A stretch of DNA of 52,153 nt from Colwellia sp. 39_35_sub15_T18 (GTDB lineage: Bacteria > Pseudomonadota > Gammaproteobacteria > Enterobacterales > Alteromonadaceae), in NCBI GenBank assembly GCA_002162675.1, contig MAAE01000022.1:1-52153 (forward strand), in the 5' to 3' direction. The position numbers and the translations under genes were made by a program. The notes below the pieces were generated by a model that saw only the letters and a list, made by a program, of their open reading frames with translations, was not told where the DNA came from and ran no database searches. Positions 44,675 through 52,153 of the stretch are shown here, one piece after another. Numbering within the stretch: the first letter of the stretch is position 1; the number at the start of each line of letters is the position of its first letter.

Positions 44675-47600
44675 ATGATTGAATCAATTTTGCGTCTAGC
44701 AATAAATAGGCGCTATTTAGTATTAAGTTTGTTGTTGGTTATTATCGGTGTTGGTATGTGGAGTTTTCAAAAGCTTCCTATTGATGCCGTCCCCGATATA
44801 ACAAACGTTCAAGTACAAATAAACACTTCTGCACCCGGTTATTCACCTTTAGAAGCCGAGCAGCGGGTAACATTTCCAATAGAAACAGCTCTAGCAGGTT
44901 TGCCAAAGCTATCTCACACTCGCTCCCTTTCAAGATACGGCTTATCTCAAGTGACCGTTATCTTTGAAGAAGGAACTGATATATATTTTGCCCGAAACCT
45001 AATAAATGCAAGGTTAGCTGCGATAAAAGGCGTTATTCCCTCTGGCTTAGAGCCAGAAATGGGTCCTATTTCTACAGGGCTTGGTGAAATATTTATGTAT
45101 ACAGTTCAAGCTTCTCCTGACGCTAAAATGTCTAACGGAGAGCCGTATACCGCCATTGCCTTGCGGGAAATTCAAGACTGGATCATAAAACCGCAATTAG
45201 CGCAGGTTAAAGGTGTCATTGAGGTAAATAGTATTGGTGGCTATAACAAGCAGTATCATATAACTCCCGATCCTGAAAAATTACTATTCCATCGAGTTAG
45301 CTTCGAAGATGTTTCAGATGCATTACGTAAAAATAATGATAACCGTGGCGCTGGCTATATTGAAAAAAGCGGACAGCAAGTGTTGGTTCGATCCATTGGC
45401 CAACTTGCAACAATCGATCAGATACTCAATATTGTAATCAAGAAAAATAATGAAATTCCTGTAAAAATAGGTGATGTAGCTAGTGTTGGAATAGGGAAAG
45501 AGCTTAGGACAGGAGCCGCTACTCGCAATGGCATTGAGACTGTTTTGGGTACTACCATGATGTTAATTGGAGAGAACTCTCGAACCGTAGCATTGGAAGT
45601 AGAACAAAAGCTAAGCGAAATACAGCAATCCCTTCCTAAAGGCGTTACCGCTGAAGCCGTATACGATAGAACAACTTTGGTAGACAAGGCTGTTGCGACA
45701 GTCACTAAAAATCTCGTTGAAGGTGCTGTTTTAGTTATTGTTGTGCTTTTCTTGTTGCTTGGAAACTTACGCGCAGCATTAATAACTGCTGCTGTAATAC
45801 CACTATCAATGTTAATGACGATCACAGGTATGGTAAAAATAGGAGTGTCTGCCAACCTAATGAGCTTAGGCGCATTGGACTTCGGTTTGATAGTTGACGG
45901 TGCTGTCATTATTGTTGAAAACTCTGTTCGTCGGTTAGCAGAAGCACAACACAACGGTTATAGGCAAAATTTGAAAGAACGTTTGAATACTGTTTATGAA
46001 GCCACATCAGAAGTCATACGACCAAGCCTTTTTGGTGTTCTAATTATCACGGTGGTCTATATACCTATTTTCACGCTAACTGGCGTTGAAGGTAAGATGT
46101 TCCACCCAATGGCGGCAACCGTAGTTATGGCTTTAATTTCAGCGATGATTTTATCTGTAACACTTGTACCTGCTGCCGTAGCTGTGTTTATGAAAGGTAA
46201 AATCAGCGAAAAAGAAAGTGTTGTGATCAGCTCAACCAAATCTGTTTACAAACCATTGTTAAAAATGGCGTTGAAATTCCGTTGGGGTATCGTTTTATTT
46301 TCGACATTTTTAATGGGATATAGTCTTTGGTTAGCAACAACACTGGGGACTGAATTTGTTCCGCAGCTAAATGAGGGAGATATAACGGTACAAGCATTAA
46401 GAATACCTTCAACTGGTCTTGAACAATCTGTTGAAATGCAAGAGGTACTTGAGCAACGTATAAAGGCATTTTCTGAAGTTGATAAAGTGTTTTCTCGCAT
46501 TGGAACCGCAGAAGTGGCTACCGATCCAATGCCACCGAGTATTGCCGATATTTTTGTGATTTTAAAACCACGTAAGGATTGGTATGACCCAAAAAAACCA
46601 AAGAGTGAATTGGTTGAAGAAATGGAAGATGCACTGAAGCATATTCCGGGCAACAACTATGAATTTACTCAGCCAATTCAGATGCGTTTTAATGAGTTGA
46701 TTTCAGGAGTTCGAGCTGACTTGGGGATCAAAGTATTTGGTGACGATTTGGATCAGTTACTACTTACGGCAAAAGATATTTTAAATATTGTGAAAACCAT
46801 CGATGGCGCAGCAGATGTCCGTATGGAGCAAGTTACTGGTGTACCTTCATTGTCTGTTATTCCCAAACGAGATGCATTGGGCAGATATGGTCTGAGTGTG
46901 GTTGAATTGCAAGATTGGGTTGCCGCCGCAATTGGAGGTGAATCTGCGGGGATAATGTATGAAGGTGACAGGCGTTTTGAGTTAGTTGTTCGTCTCCCTG
47001 AGCAAATAAGAACGGATATCGATGGATTGAAGTTTCTGCCAATTCCGCTTGATGATGGTAGCTACGTACCTCTTGAAGAAGTTGCAGAACTTAAGTCAGA
47101 GTCTTTACCAGCACAAATTAGCCGTGAGAACGGAAAAAGAAGAGTTGTGGTTACAGCTAATGTTCGTGGTAGAGATTTAGGAAGTTTTGTAGAGGAAGTG
47201 AAAACTAAAATTAATCAAGAAGGAGAAATTCCAGCAGGATATTGGCTTGATTATGGAGGAACTTTTGAGCAGCTAGAGTCAGCAAGTAAACGATTAAGCA
47301 TGGTAGTACCTATAACATTGATCGTTATATTGGGCATTTTAGTCATCGCATTTGGTTCGTTAAAAGATGCGTTGATTATATTTAGTGGTGTTCCTTTGGC
47401 GTTGACGGGGGGCGTATTTTCACTTTATTTAAGAGACATGCCCTTATCAATTTCAGCAGGTGTCGGTTTTATAGCGCTGTCCGGTGTCGCTGTATTAAAT
47501 GGCTTGGTTATGTTGGCTTTTATTCGAGATCTCTGGCATGAAAAAGGTGATCTTTATTTAGCTATCATTGAAGGTGCTATAATTCGCTTAAGACCTATTT

Positions 47601-47803
47601 TAATGACCGCCTTAGTTGCTAGTTTGGGCTTTATTCCAATGGCGTTAAATACAGGAATTGGTGCGGAGGTTCAGCGACCTCTAGCTACCGTTGTGATTGG
47701 CGGTATTGTATCTTCCACAATTTTAACATTGTTTGTATTACCTGTTTTATACCTATGGGCACATGGCTCTGAGAATAAGAAACAGCAATCTAGCAAAATT
47801 TAA
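44675..47803 (+). CDS. czcA: CzcA-family heavy-metal RND pump, second system
   Basis: A 1042-aa HME-RND antiporter. TM4 reads LGALDFGLIVDGAVIIVENSV, with the DFG aspartate plus VDGAV and EN, the signature of divalent (Zn/Co/Cd/Ni) pumps. Porter-domain loops and the LFVLPVLYLW C-terminal TM are intact. It begins 10 bases after czcB and ends the MerR-controlled operon. The first CzcA lacks the DFG Asp, so the two pumps may differ in metal range. Confidence 0.94.
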   Translation: MIESILRLAINRRYLVLSLLLVIIGVGMWSFQKLPIDAVPDITNVQVQINTSAPGYSPLEAEQRVTFPIETALAGLPKLSHTRSLSRYGLSQVTVIFEEGTDIYFARNLINARLAAIKGVIPSGLEPEMGPISTGLGEIFMYTVQASPDAKMSNGEPYTAIALREIQDWIIKPQLAQVKGVIEVNSIGGYNKQYHITPDPEKLLFHRVSFEDVSDALRKNNDNRGAGYIEKSGQQVLVRSIGQLATIDQILNIVIKKNNEIPVKIGDVASVGIGKELRTGAATRNGIETVLGTTMMLIGENSRTVALEVEQKLSEIQQSLPKGVTAEAVYDRTTLVDKAVATVTKNLVEGAVLVIVVLFLLLGNLRAALITAAVIPLSMLMTITGMVKIGVSANLMSLGALDFGLIVDGAVIIVENSVRRLAEAQHNGYRQNLKERLNTVYEATSEVIRPSLFGVLIITVVYIPIFTLTGVEGKMFHPMAATVVMALISAMILSVTLVPAAVAVFMKGKISEKESVVISSTKSVYKPLLKMALKFRWGIVLFSTFLMGYSLWLATTLGTEFVPQLNEGDITVQALRIPSTGLEQSVEMQEVLEQRIKAFSEVDKVFSRIGTAEVATDPMPPSIADIFVILKPRKDWYDPKKPKSELVEEMEDALKHIPGNNYEFTQPIQMRFNELISGVRADLGIKVFGDDLDQLLLTAKDILNIVKTIDGAADVRMEQVTGVPSLSVIPKRDALGRYGLSVVELQDWVAAAIGGESAGIMYEGDRRFELVVRLPEQIRTDIDGLKFLPIPLDDGSYVPLEEVAELKSESLPAQISRENGKRRVVVTANVRGRDLGSFVEEVKTKINQEGEIPAGYWLDYGGTFEQLESASKRLSMVVPITLIVILGILVIAFGSLKDALIIFSGVPLALTGGVFSLYLRDMPLSISAGVGFIALSGVAVLNGLVMLAFIRDLWHEKGDLYLAIIEGAIIRLRPILMTALVASLGFIPMALNTGIGAEVQRPLATVVIGGIVSSTILTLFVLPVLYLWAHGSENKKQQSSKI

Positions 47804-47813
47804 ATAGAAGGAT

Positions 47814-47846
47814 GCAGCTTAATTTATAGTTAAGCTGCTTTGAATT
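47814..47846 (+). terminator. Terminator of the plus-strand czc operon
   Basis: GCAGCTTAA / TTAAGCTGC (9 bp) with a seven-base loop is followed by a T-rich run, directly after the czcA stop. Confidence 0.85.
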
Positions 47847-48139
47847 TTTCACTTCCACTATGAACATATGTGGAACGTCACAAATAATGAGAAATGCGTC
47901 ACACGATGAGGAAATTTAACATTTAAGTTACACCTGAGAAAAATTTTGTAACTCGTCAACGATCCAATAAGGTCAGCAAAGATACTACCGGACGTTAGCA
48001 TCAATGGATTTTCGAGCTGTTTCTAGTGTTCATTAGACGTTGAGCTACCTTCATCTTGATAGTCAACAAAACCACCATAGCATTCGTTCACGTAATTGTA
48101 CTTGAATGATTTCAAAGTGCTGTAAAGCGTCATAAGTGG
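47847..48139. other. Intergenic stretch after the czc operon
   Basis: About 290 bases. A short minus-strand frame (LYSTLKSFKYNYVNECYGGF and on) may be the tail of a lost gene, but no start or family is recognised. Nothing else is seen. Confidence 0.4.
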
Positions 48140-48355
48140 TTAACTATCACAACAATTCTGTCCTTCCTGAATCGGTGGACATTTCACTGTTCCATATGAG
48201 CAAAATACACAACAATCTCCTTTCACAGGTTTGAGGAGAGTTTTGCAAGATTCACATTCGTAGAACCACTGACAGGCGTTAGTTGGCATCTTTTCTGTCT
48301 TACTATGACCACACTCAGGGCAAGTTATTGTTGAGTTTAATTCTATATTTTTCAT
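48140..48355 (-). CDS. GDCCVxC-type cysteine-rich small protein
   Basis: The 71-aa protein has CPECGH, CESC and the motif GDCCVFCSYGTVKCPP, which names a family of small Cys-rich proteins often next to merC. Ten or so cysteines suggest zinc or heavy-metal binding. Its start overlaps the merC stop by four bases. The role in mercury or other metal handling is inferred from neighbours. Confidence 0.85.
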   Translation of the reverse strand: MKNIELNSTITCPECGHSKTEKMPTNACQWFYECESCKTLLKPVKGDCCVFCSYGTVKCPPIQEGQNCCDS

Positions 48356-48735
48356 GTTCGCTTCTTAGTAGGTTTTACAATATCTAATGCTGACATTACG
48401 ACCATTAAACTTATGCCAAAGTAGAATAAATAGGTACTCCAACCATATTGCCAAAGAGGGTATAGCGTTAGTAAAACAGCGATAGGACCAAGAATGCTTA
48501 ACGATCCTCTTAAATGGTTTTTCTTGTGATACCAATTATAGATATTTACGAGTAACGCAAGTGAAGCGAAAATAGGTAGTAATGTATTTACTGCAATACC
48601 TTCGAAAGACGAAAGAAATCCTAAACCGAGTGCTGAAGCCAAAGAACTTAATGCTGGAAAGCAGGCAGTACAGCTAAGAGCTGCTATCCAAACCCCACCA
48701 GAGCCGACTTTATCGAGTAATTTGTTTATCATCAA
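48352..48735 (-). CDS. merC: MerC mercuric transport protein
   Basis: The segment ALSCTACFPALSSLASALGLGFLSSFEG matches MerC, including the Cys pair in the first membrane helix (C-x2-C). Four membrane segments are seen in 127 aa. MerC carries Hg(II) into the cell for reduction. No merA reductase is in this window, so the module is partial here. It lies behind a mer-type operator and ahead of the GDCCVxC gene. Confidence 0.92.
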   Translation of the reverse strand: MMINKLLDKVGSGGVWIAALSCTACFPALSSLASALGLGFLSSFEGIAVNTLLPIFASLALLVNIYNWYHKKNHLRGSLSILGPIAVLLTLYPLWQYGWSTYLFYFGISLMVVMSALDIVKPTKKRT

Positions 48736-48762
48736 TAATCATTCCTAAGTAATTTATACTTA

Positions 48763-48793
48763 CGATAAACTCCGTATATAGGTACGGAGTCAA
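48763..48793 (-). promoter_or_regulatory. mer-type operator/promoter ahead of merC
   Basis: On the minus strand TTGACT (48793-48788) is followed by the CTCCGTACC-TATATACGGAG dyad, almost the known Tn21/Tn501 mer operator core (CCGTAC-N4-GTACGG), then TTATCG at 19 bases. It lies between merR and merC. Confidence 0.85.
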
Positions 48794-48796
48794 CAG

Positions 48797-49174
48797 CTAC
48801 TTTAATGAATCAATAATAGGACAAGAGGATTGGTCTTGGTTGGTTTTACATGAATTAGTCATTTCGCTAATAACACTTTCTAGACGTTGTAAATCCGCTA
48901 TTTTATGTCGAATAATATCTAATTTTTGTAAACCAAATGATTCGACTTGTTTACAGTTCCCATCCATTAACATTAGTGAAGATATTTCGTTCAGCGTAAA
49001 GCCTAACCCTTTGGCTTTAAAAATAAACTGAAGCTGTTTTGCTATAACTTCGCTGTATAATCGGTAACCATTTTCGGGCTTTAGTGGTTGCGAAATAAGT
49101 CCTTTTTTTTCATAAAATCGAATAGTTTCAATATTGATATTTAGCTTTTTAGCTAATTTACCTATTGTAATCAT
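48797..49174 (-). CDS. merR: Mercury-responsive MerR regulator
   Basis: ITIGKLAKKLNINIETIRFYEKKGLI is the MerR DNA-binding start. The three Hg-binding cysteines are in the right places: GNCKQVE, NSCKTNQ, and SSCPIIDSL, as Cys82/117/126 in Tn501 MerR. At 125 aa it is slightly short of 144. It is codirectional with, and upstream of, merC, not divergent as in Tn21. Confidence 0.93.
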   Translation of the reverse strand: MITIGKLAKKLNINIETIRFYEKKGLISQPLKPENGYRLYSEVIAKQLQFIFKAKGLGFTLNEISSLMLMDGNCKQVESFGLQKLDIIRHKIADLQRLESVISEMTNSCKTNQDQSSCPIIDSLK

Positions 49175-49375
49175 CTACTCTCTCGCTTTTAGTCAAATGG
49201 TAAACATATAAATTACAGGTATAAGCTTTTAAAACCAATACCTATTAAAATTAATCCACCTAATATTTCAACGTTGTTTTCTAGCCTCATGAATTAGTAA
49301 AATATAACAACGGTATTGTATATATTGTTTTTCGTATATATAATTATTCGTATGTTTCGTTGTTGTTGATTTCTC

Positions 49376-50203
49376 ATGAAAAATATAAGTAAACAAAAAG
49401 TTCTTTTTCTATGTACTGGAAACTCGGCTAGGTCTCAAATGGCGGAAGCCTTACTAAGACATAAAGCTGGTGATAAGTATGATGTTTATAGTGCAGGTAC
49501 TCAGCCTGATACAGTTGATCCTCGTGCTATTAATGCGTTAGGGAAGTTTGGTTTAGATACTAATAATTTAGTTTCTAAAAATATGAATGTCTTTGAAGGT
49601 CAAGTTTTTGATTATGTTATTACTCTATGTGACAAAGCCAATAATGAATGTCGCAGCTATCCCAATGCAGTTAAGCAATTAGCATGGGATTTTCCTGATC
49701 CAAAAGAACGTTCTGGCAGTAACCCTTTCTCTACTACATTAAATGATCTTAATAACCGCTTATCTATGTTTCTTTTGGTTGAAGAAAAAAATATCAGTAT
49801 TAGTAGTGGTGCTACAGAAACATTAGTTAACACACAAAATGATCAACTTAATGGCTTTGAACCCCTCTCTTTTTATAAAAGCCTAACCGATGATATTAGA
49901 CTGAAAACGCTAATGTTGACTCATTACCACGGTGAACTTTGTGTTTGCGAACTAATGGAAGCGATGGATGAAGATAGCCAACCTAAGATGTCACGTAACC
50001 TTGCTGTTCTAAAGAAAGCTAAAGTGATAACCGATAGAAAACATGGTCAATGGGTGTTTTATCGTATTAACCCTGAACTTCCACTATGGGCTAAGTCAGT
50101 TATTGCACAAACTACAGAAAATAATATTCCTATGATCAGTAACGAACTTCAGCGTTTAGCTAACATGCAAAATAGACCTGATCGAGCAAGTTTCTGTAAA
50201 TAA
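49376..50203 (+). CDS. ArsC (LMW-phosphatase type) fused to an ArsR-type repressor
   Basis: Residues 1-135 are a thioredoxin-coupled arsenate reductase: CTGNSARSQ with Cys13 nucleophile, resolving Cys85 and Cys92 (CDKANNEC), and DFPDP as acid loop. Residues about 165-245 are an ArsR/SmtB winged helix with the As(III) site ELCVCEL (187-193) and recognition region PKMSRNLAVLKK. So arsenate reduction and As(III)-sensing are in one chain. It is the first gene of the ars operon and likely represses its own promoter in the AT-rich region just upstream. Confidence 0.93.
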   Translation: MKNISKQKVLFLCTGNSARSQMAEALLRHKAGDKYDVYSAGTQPDTVDPRAINALGKFGLDTNNLVSKNMNVFEGQVFDYVITLCDKANNECRSYPNAVKQLAWDFPDPKERSGSNPFSTTLNDLNNRLSMFLLVEEKNISISSGATETLVNTQNDQLNGFEPLSFYKSLTDDIRLKTLMLTHYHGELCVCELMEAMDEDSQPKMSRNLAVLKKAKVITDRKHGQWVFYRINPELPLWAKSVIAQTTENNIPMISNELQRLANMQNRPDRASFCK

Positions 50204-50236
50204 ATTTTCTATAAAGAATGAATAAAGGATTTAATA

Positions 50237-51253
50237 ATGGGTATTTTTGAACGTTATTTATCAGTTTGGGTTGGCTTAAGCATTGTACTTGGTGTGGTAT
50301 TAGGCTTATGGCAACCTGATGCTTTTCAAGTAATTGCCGACTTTGAGATTGCACACGTTAACATTGTAGTCGCTGTTTTCATCTGGGTGATGATTTATCC
50401 CATGATGGTTCAAATTGATTTTTCAGCGATAAAAGATGTTGGTAAAAACCCTAAAGGACTTGTGTTAACTATTGTCATAAACTGGTTGATTAAACCTTTC
50501 ACCATGGCTGGTTTAGGTTGGTTGTTTTTTAATTTCCTCTTTGCTGATTTAGTTGATCCAGAGTCAGCGCAAGAATACATCGCTGGTATGATTTTATTGG
50601 GCGTAGCCCCTTGTACTGCAATGGTATTTGTATGGTCACAGTTAACGAAAGGTGATCCGAACTATACATTGGTTCAAGTATCAGTAAATGATGTGATCAT
50701 GATCTTTGCTTTTGCACCTATCTCGGCATTTTTACTTGGCGTGAGTGATATTCAAGTACCTTGGGAAACGTTGATGATTTCTGTAGTGCTTTATGTTTTG
50801 CTGCCTTTAATTGCAGGAGTAGTGACTCGTAAAATCCTGAATAATGGTAATGGTGAGCAATCATTAAATGATTTGTTATCGAAAATGAAGCCTTGGTCGG
50901 TTATCGGCTTGTTAGCGACAGTGGTTTTATTATTTGGTTTTCAGGCCAATACCATAATATCTGAACCTGAAACCATTGGCTTAATTGCCATTCCTCTGAT
51001 GATCCAAACATACGGTATTTTCATTATTGCGTACTTAGCAGCAAAATGGATGAAACTACCACATAACATAGCGGCTCCTGCATGTTTGATAGGCACATCT
51101 AACTTCTTTGAATTAGCGGTTGCGGTGGCTATATCCCTTTTTGGATTACATTCTGGTGCAGCTTTGGCGACTGTAGTAGGGGTTCTTGTTGAAGTGCCTG
51201 TTATGTTGTCTTTGGTTTACATTATTAATCGTACTCAGTACTGGTTTAAATAG
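50237..51253 (+). CDS. acr3: Arsenite efflux permease (ACR3 type)
   Basis: A ten-TM ACR3 permease of 338 aa. The conserved [13 protein letters not shown] (TM4 Cys) and VLVEVPVML (TM9 Glu) needed for As(III) transport are present. It exports arsenite with the proton motive force. It follows the ArsC-ArsR gene by 33 bases. Confidence 0.95.
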   Translation: MGIFERYLSVWVGLSIVLGVVLGLWQPDAFQVIADFEIAHVNIVVAVFIWVMIYPMMVQIDFSAIKDVGKNPKGLVLTIVINWLIKPFTMAGLGWLFFNFLFADLVDPESAQEYIAGMILLGVAPCTAMVFVWSQLTKGDPNYTLVQVSVNDVIMIFAFAPISAFLLGVSDIQVPWETLMISVVLYVLLPLIAGVVTRKILNNGNGEQSLNDLLSKMKPWSVIGLLATVVLLFGFQANTIISEPETIGLIAIPLMIQTYGIFIIAYLAAKWMKLPHNIAAPACLIGTSNFFELAVAVAISLFGLHSGAALATVVGVLVEVPVMLSLVYIINRTQYWFK

Positions 51254-51295
51254 CATTAGCTTATTTTTTAAATTCATCCATTTTTAGGACTCACT

Positions 51296-51787
51296 ATGCA
51301 AACACATCCTTTTGACATTTTATCGCTTGAAAACGGTGCCCAACTTATTTTTACCCCGTGCCCAGGCACGAAAGACTCTACTTTAGCTGAGTCTATTTCA
51401 ACACTTAAACAAGCAGAAACTCAAATGCTACTTACATTGATGTTTGATGAAGAAATGGAAAAAAATAATGCACTATCTCTCCCCATTGAATGCGAAAAAC
51501 AAGGAATTGAGTGGGTTCAACTACCCATTTTAGATGATGCAGCCCCAAGCCAAGCCTTTGAATCTCAGTGGGACGCTCAAAAGGCTAACATTTTAGAGGT
51601 GATAAATAACAAGGGCACTATTGCAGTTCACTGCAAAGGTGGCTCTGGCAGAACAGGATTAGTGATTGGACTTATACTTTTAGCTTTTGGGTGGTCTGGT
51701 GAAAAAGTAATTGAAGCAGTACAGGAAATACGGCCTAAAGCGCTAAAGCACCCAGTACAACTTGATTATTTCAATACTTATTTATAA
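51296..51787 (+). CDS. Protein tyrosine / dual-specificity phosphatase-like protein in the ars operon
   Basis: The P-loop VHCKGGSGRTG (Cys113, Arg119) of the CX5R phosphatase family is intact, with a likely general acid Asp80/81 (PILDDAA). At 163 aa it is a compact dual-specificity type. Placed between acr3 and the ArsJ-type GAPDH, it might act on a phosphorylated or arsenylated metabolite; this is only inferred from context. Confidence 0.85.
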   Translation: MQTHPFDILSLENGAQLIFTPCPGTKDSTLAESISTLKQAETQMLLTLMFDEEMEKNNALSLPIECEKQGIEWVQLPILDDAAPSQAFESQWDAQKANILEVINNKGTIAVHCKGGSGRTGLVIGLILLAFGWSGEKVIEAVQEIRPKALKHPVQLDYFNTYL

Positions 51788-51813
51788 TTTTGAACAACAT
51801 TTAGGACAGATTT

Positions 51814-52153
51814 ATGACAATTAAAATTGGTATTAACGGTTTTGGCCGTATGGGACGTTTATCAATGCGTGCAGCTTTTGATTGGGATGATATAGAGATT
51901 ATTCAAATCAATGATCCTGCGGGAAATGCTGAAACACTTGCACATTTAATGACGTTTGATTCAGTACATGGTCGTTGGCATCATGAGGCTACTCATGAGG
52001 GGAATTCAATAATCATCAATGGCAGCGCTATACCTTGCACGCAAAACAAAGCCACTCAAGACACTGATTGGTCTGACTGTGATGTGGTTATTGAGGCATC
52101 AGGAAAAATAAAAACTAAAGCGTTGTTACAAGCCTATTTAGATCAAGGTGTAA
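51814..52153 (+). CDS. ArsJ-associated glyceraldehyde-3-phosphate dehydrogenase, 5' part
   Basis: MTIKIGINGFGRMGRLSMRA is the NAD-binding start of GAPDH, and EASGKIKTKALL is the later cofactor region; the gene runs off the window. In ars operons such a GAPDH makes 1-arseno-3-phosphoglycerate, which ArsJ exports. The arsJ gene should follow outside the window. Confidence 0.92.
   Translation, partial: MTIKIGINGFGRMGRLSMRAAFDWDDIEIIQINDPAGNAETLAHLMTFDSVHGRWHHEATHEGNSIIINGSAIPCTQNKATQDTDWSDCDVVIEASGKIKTKALLQAYLDQGV

Noticed and set aside
48000..48120. Short minus-strand reading frame ending in STSNEH as a gene
   Set aside because: No start codon context and no family recognised; possibly a tail fragment only.

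Overview
The window looks like a chromosomal piece of a low-GC marine gammaproteobacterium of the Colwellia / Thalassotalea / Alteromonadales type. This is inferred from AT-rich codon use, the order 5S rRNA - murB - birA - coaX - tRNA-Thr - tRNA-Tyr - tRNA-Gly, and the families of the flanking genes; no species can be named from the sequence alone.

Layout. (1) 1-4.8 kb is core genome: the 3' part of a 5S rRNA with its terminator, a gene of unknown function, murB, birA, coaX and a tRNA operon. The native tRNA-Gly(TCC) at its end is broken in the T arm, which marks the left edge of foreign DNA. (2) 4.8-24.4 kb is an accessory, defence-island-like region. It holds a second, oddly embedded tRNA-Gly, an IS982-like scrap, two unknown genes, a Rad50/SMC-type ATPase remnant, a sce7725-like (beta family) / sce7726 pair beside an HTH - ImmA/IrrE - PIN operon, and a cassette of base- and nucleotide-acting genes (11.28-19.14 kb). 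That cassette contains a PfkB-deoxyribosyltransferase fusion, a QueC-like protein, an OGG-like glycosylase, a Dam-like methylase, a 4-TM/GAF-like protein with a small partner, a NUDIX hydrolase and a dGTPase. It is bounded by two imperfect direct repeats whose palindromic cores covary. Then come a XRE-controlled helicase operon, a run of small decaying genes and a Fic toxin-antitoxin pair. A truncated monooxygenase gene at 24.4 kb suggests the right edge. (3) 24.6-52.15 kb is a metal and metalloid resistance region: two complete HME-RND systems (czcCBA-like), two CDF transporters, cytochromes, a Fur-box TonB receptor, a PbrT-like FTR1/cytochrome c protein, a PbrR/CadR-like MerR regulator, lspA, a merR-merC module, and an ars operon ending in a truncated ArsJ-type GAPDH gene.

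How the parts fit. The metal region reads as one regulon around the MerR protein at 40.06-40.46 kb. Three near-identical MerR-type promoters lie ahead of the czc operon on the minus strand, the PbrT-like gene, and the CDF-lspA-czc operon on the plus strand. The PbrT-like gene also has a perfect 7-1-7 Fur box. A separate mer-type operator precedes merC. The accessory region carries many single-lesion genes (an in-frame TAA, frameshifts, a lost start, truncations), so several of its systems are probably decaying, or the assembly contains errors; reads would decide. The best candidate for an undescribed system is the 11.28-19.14 kb cassette.
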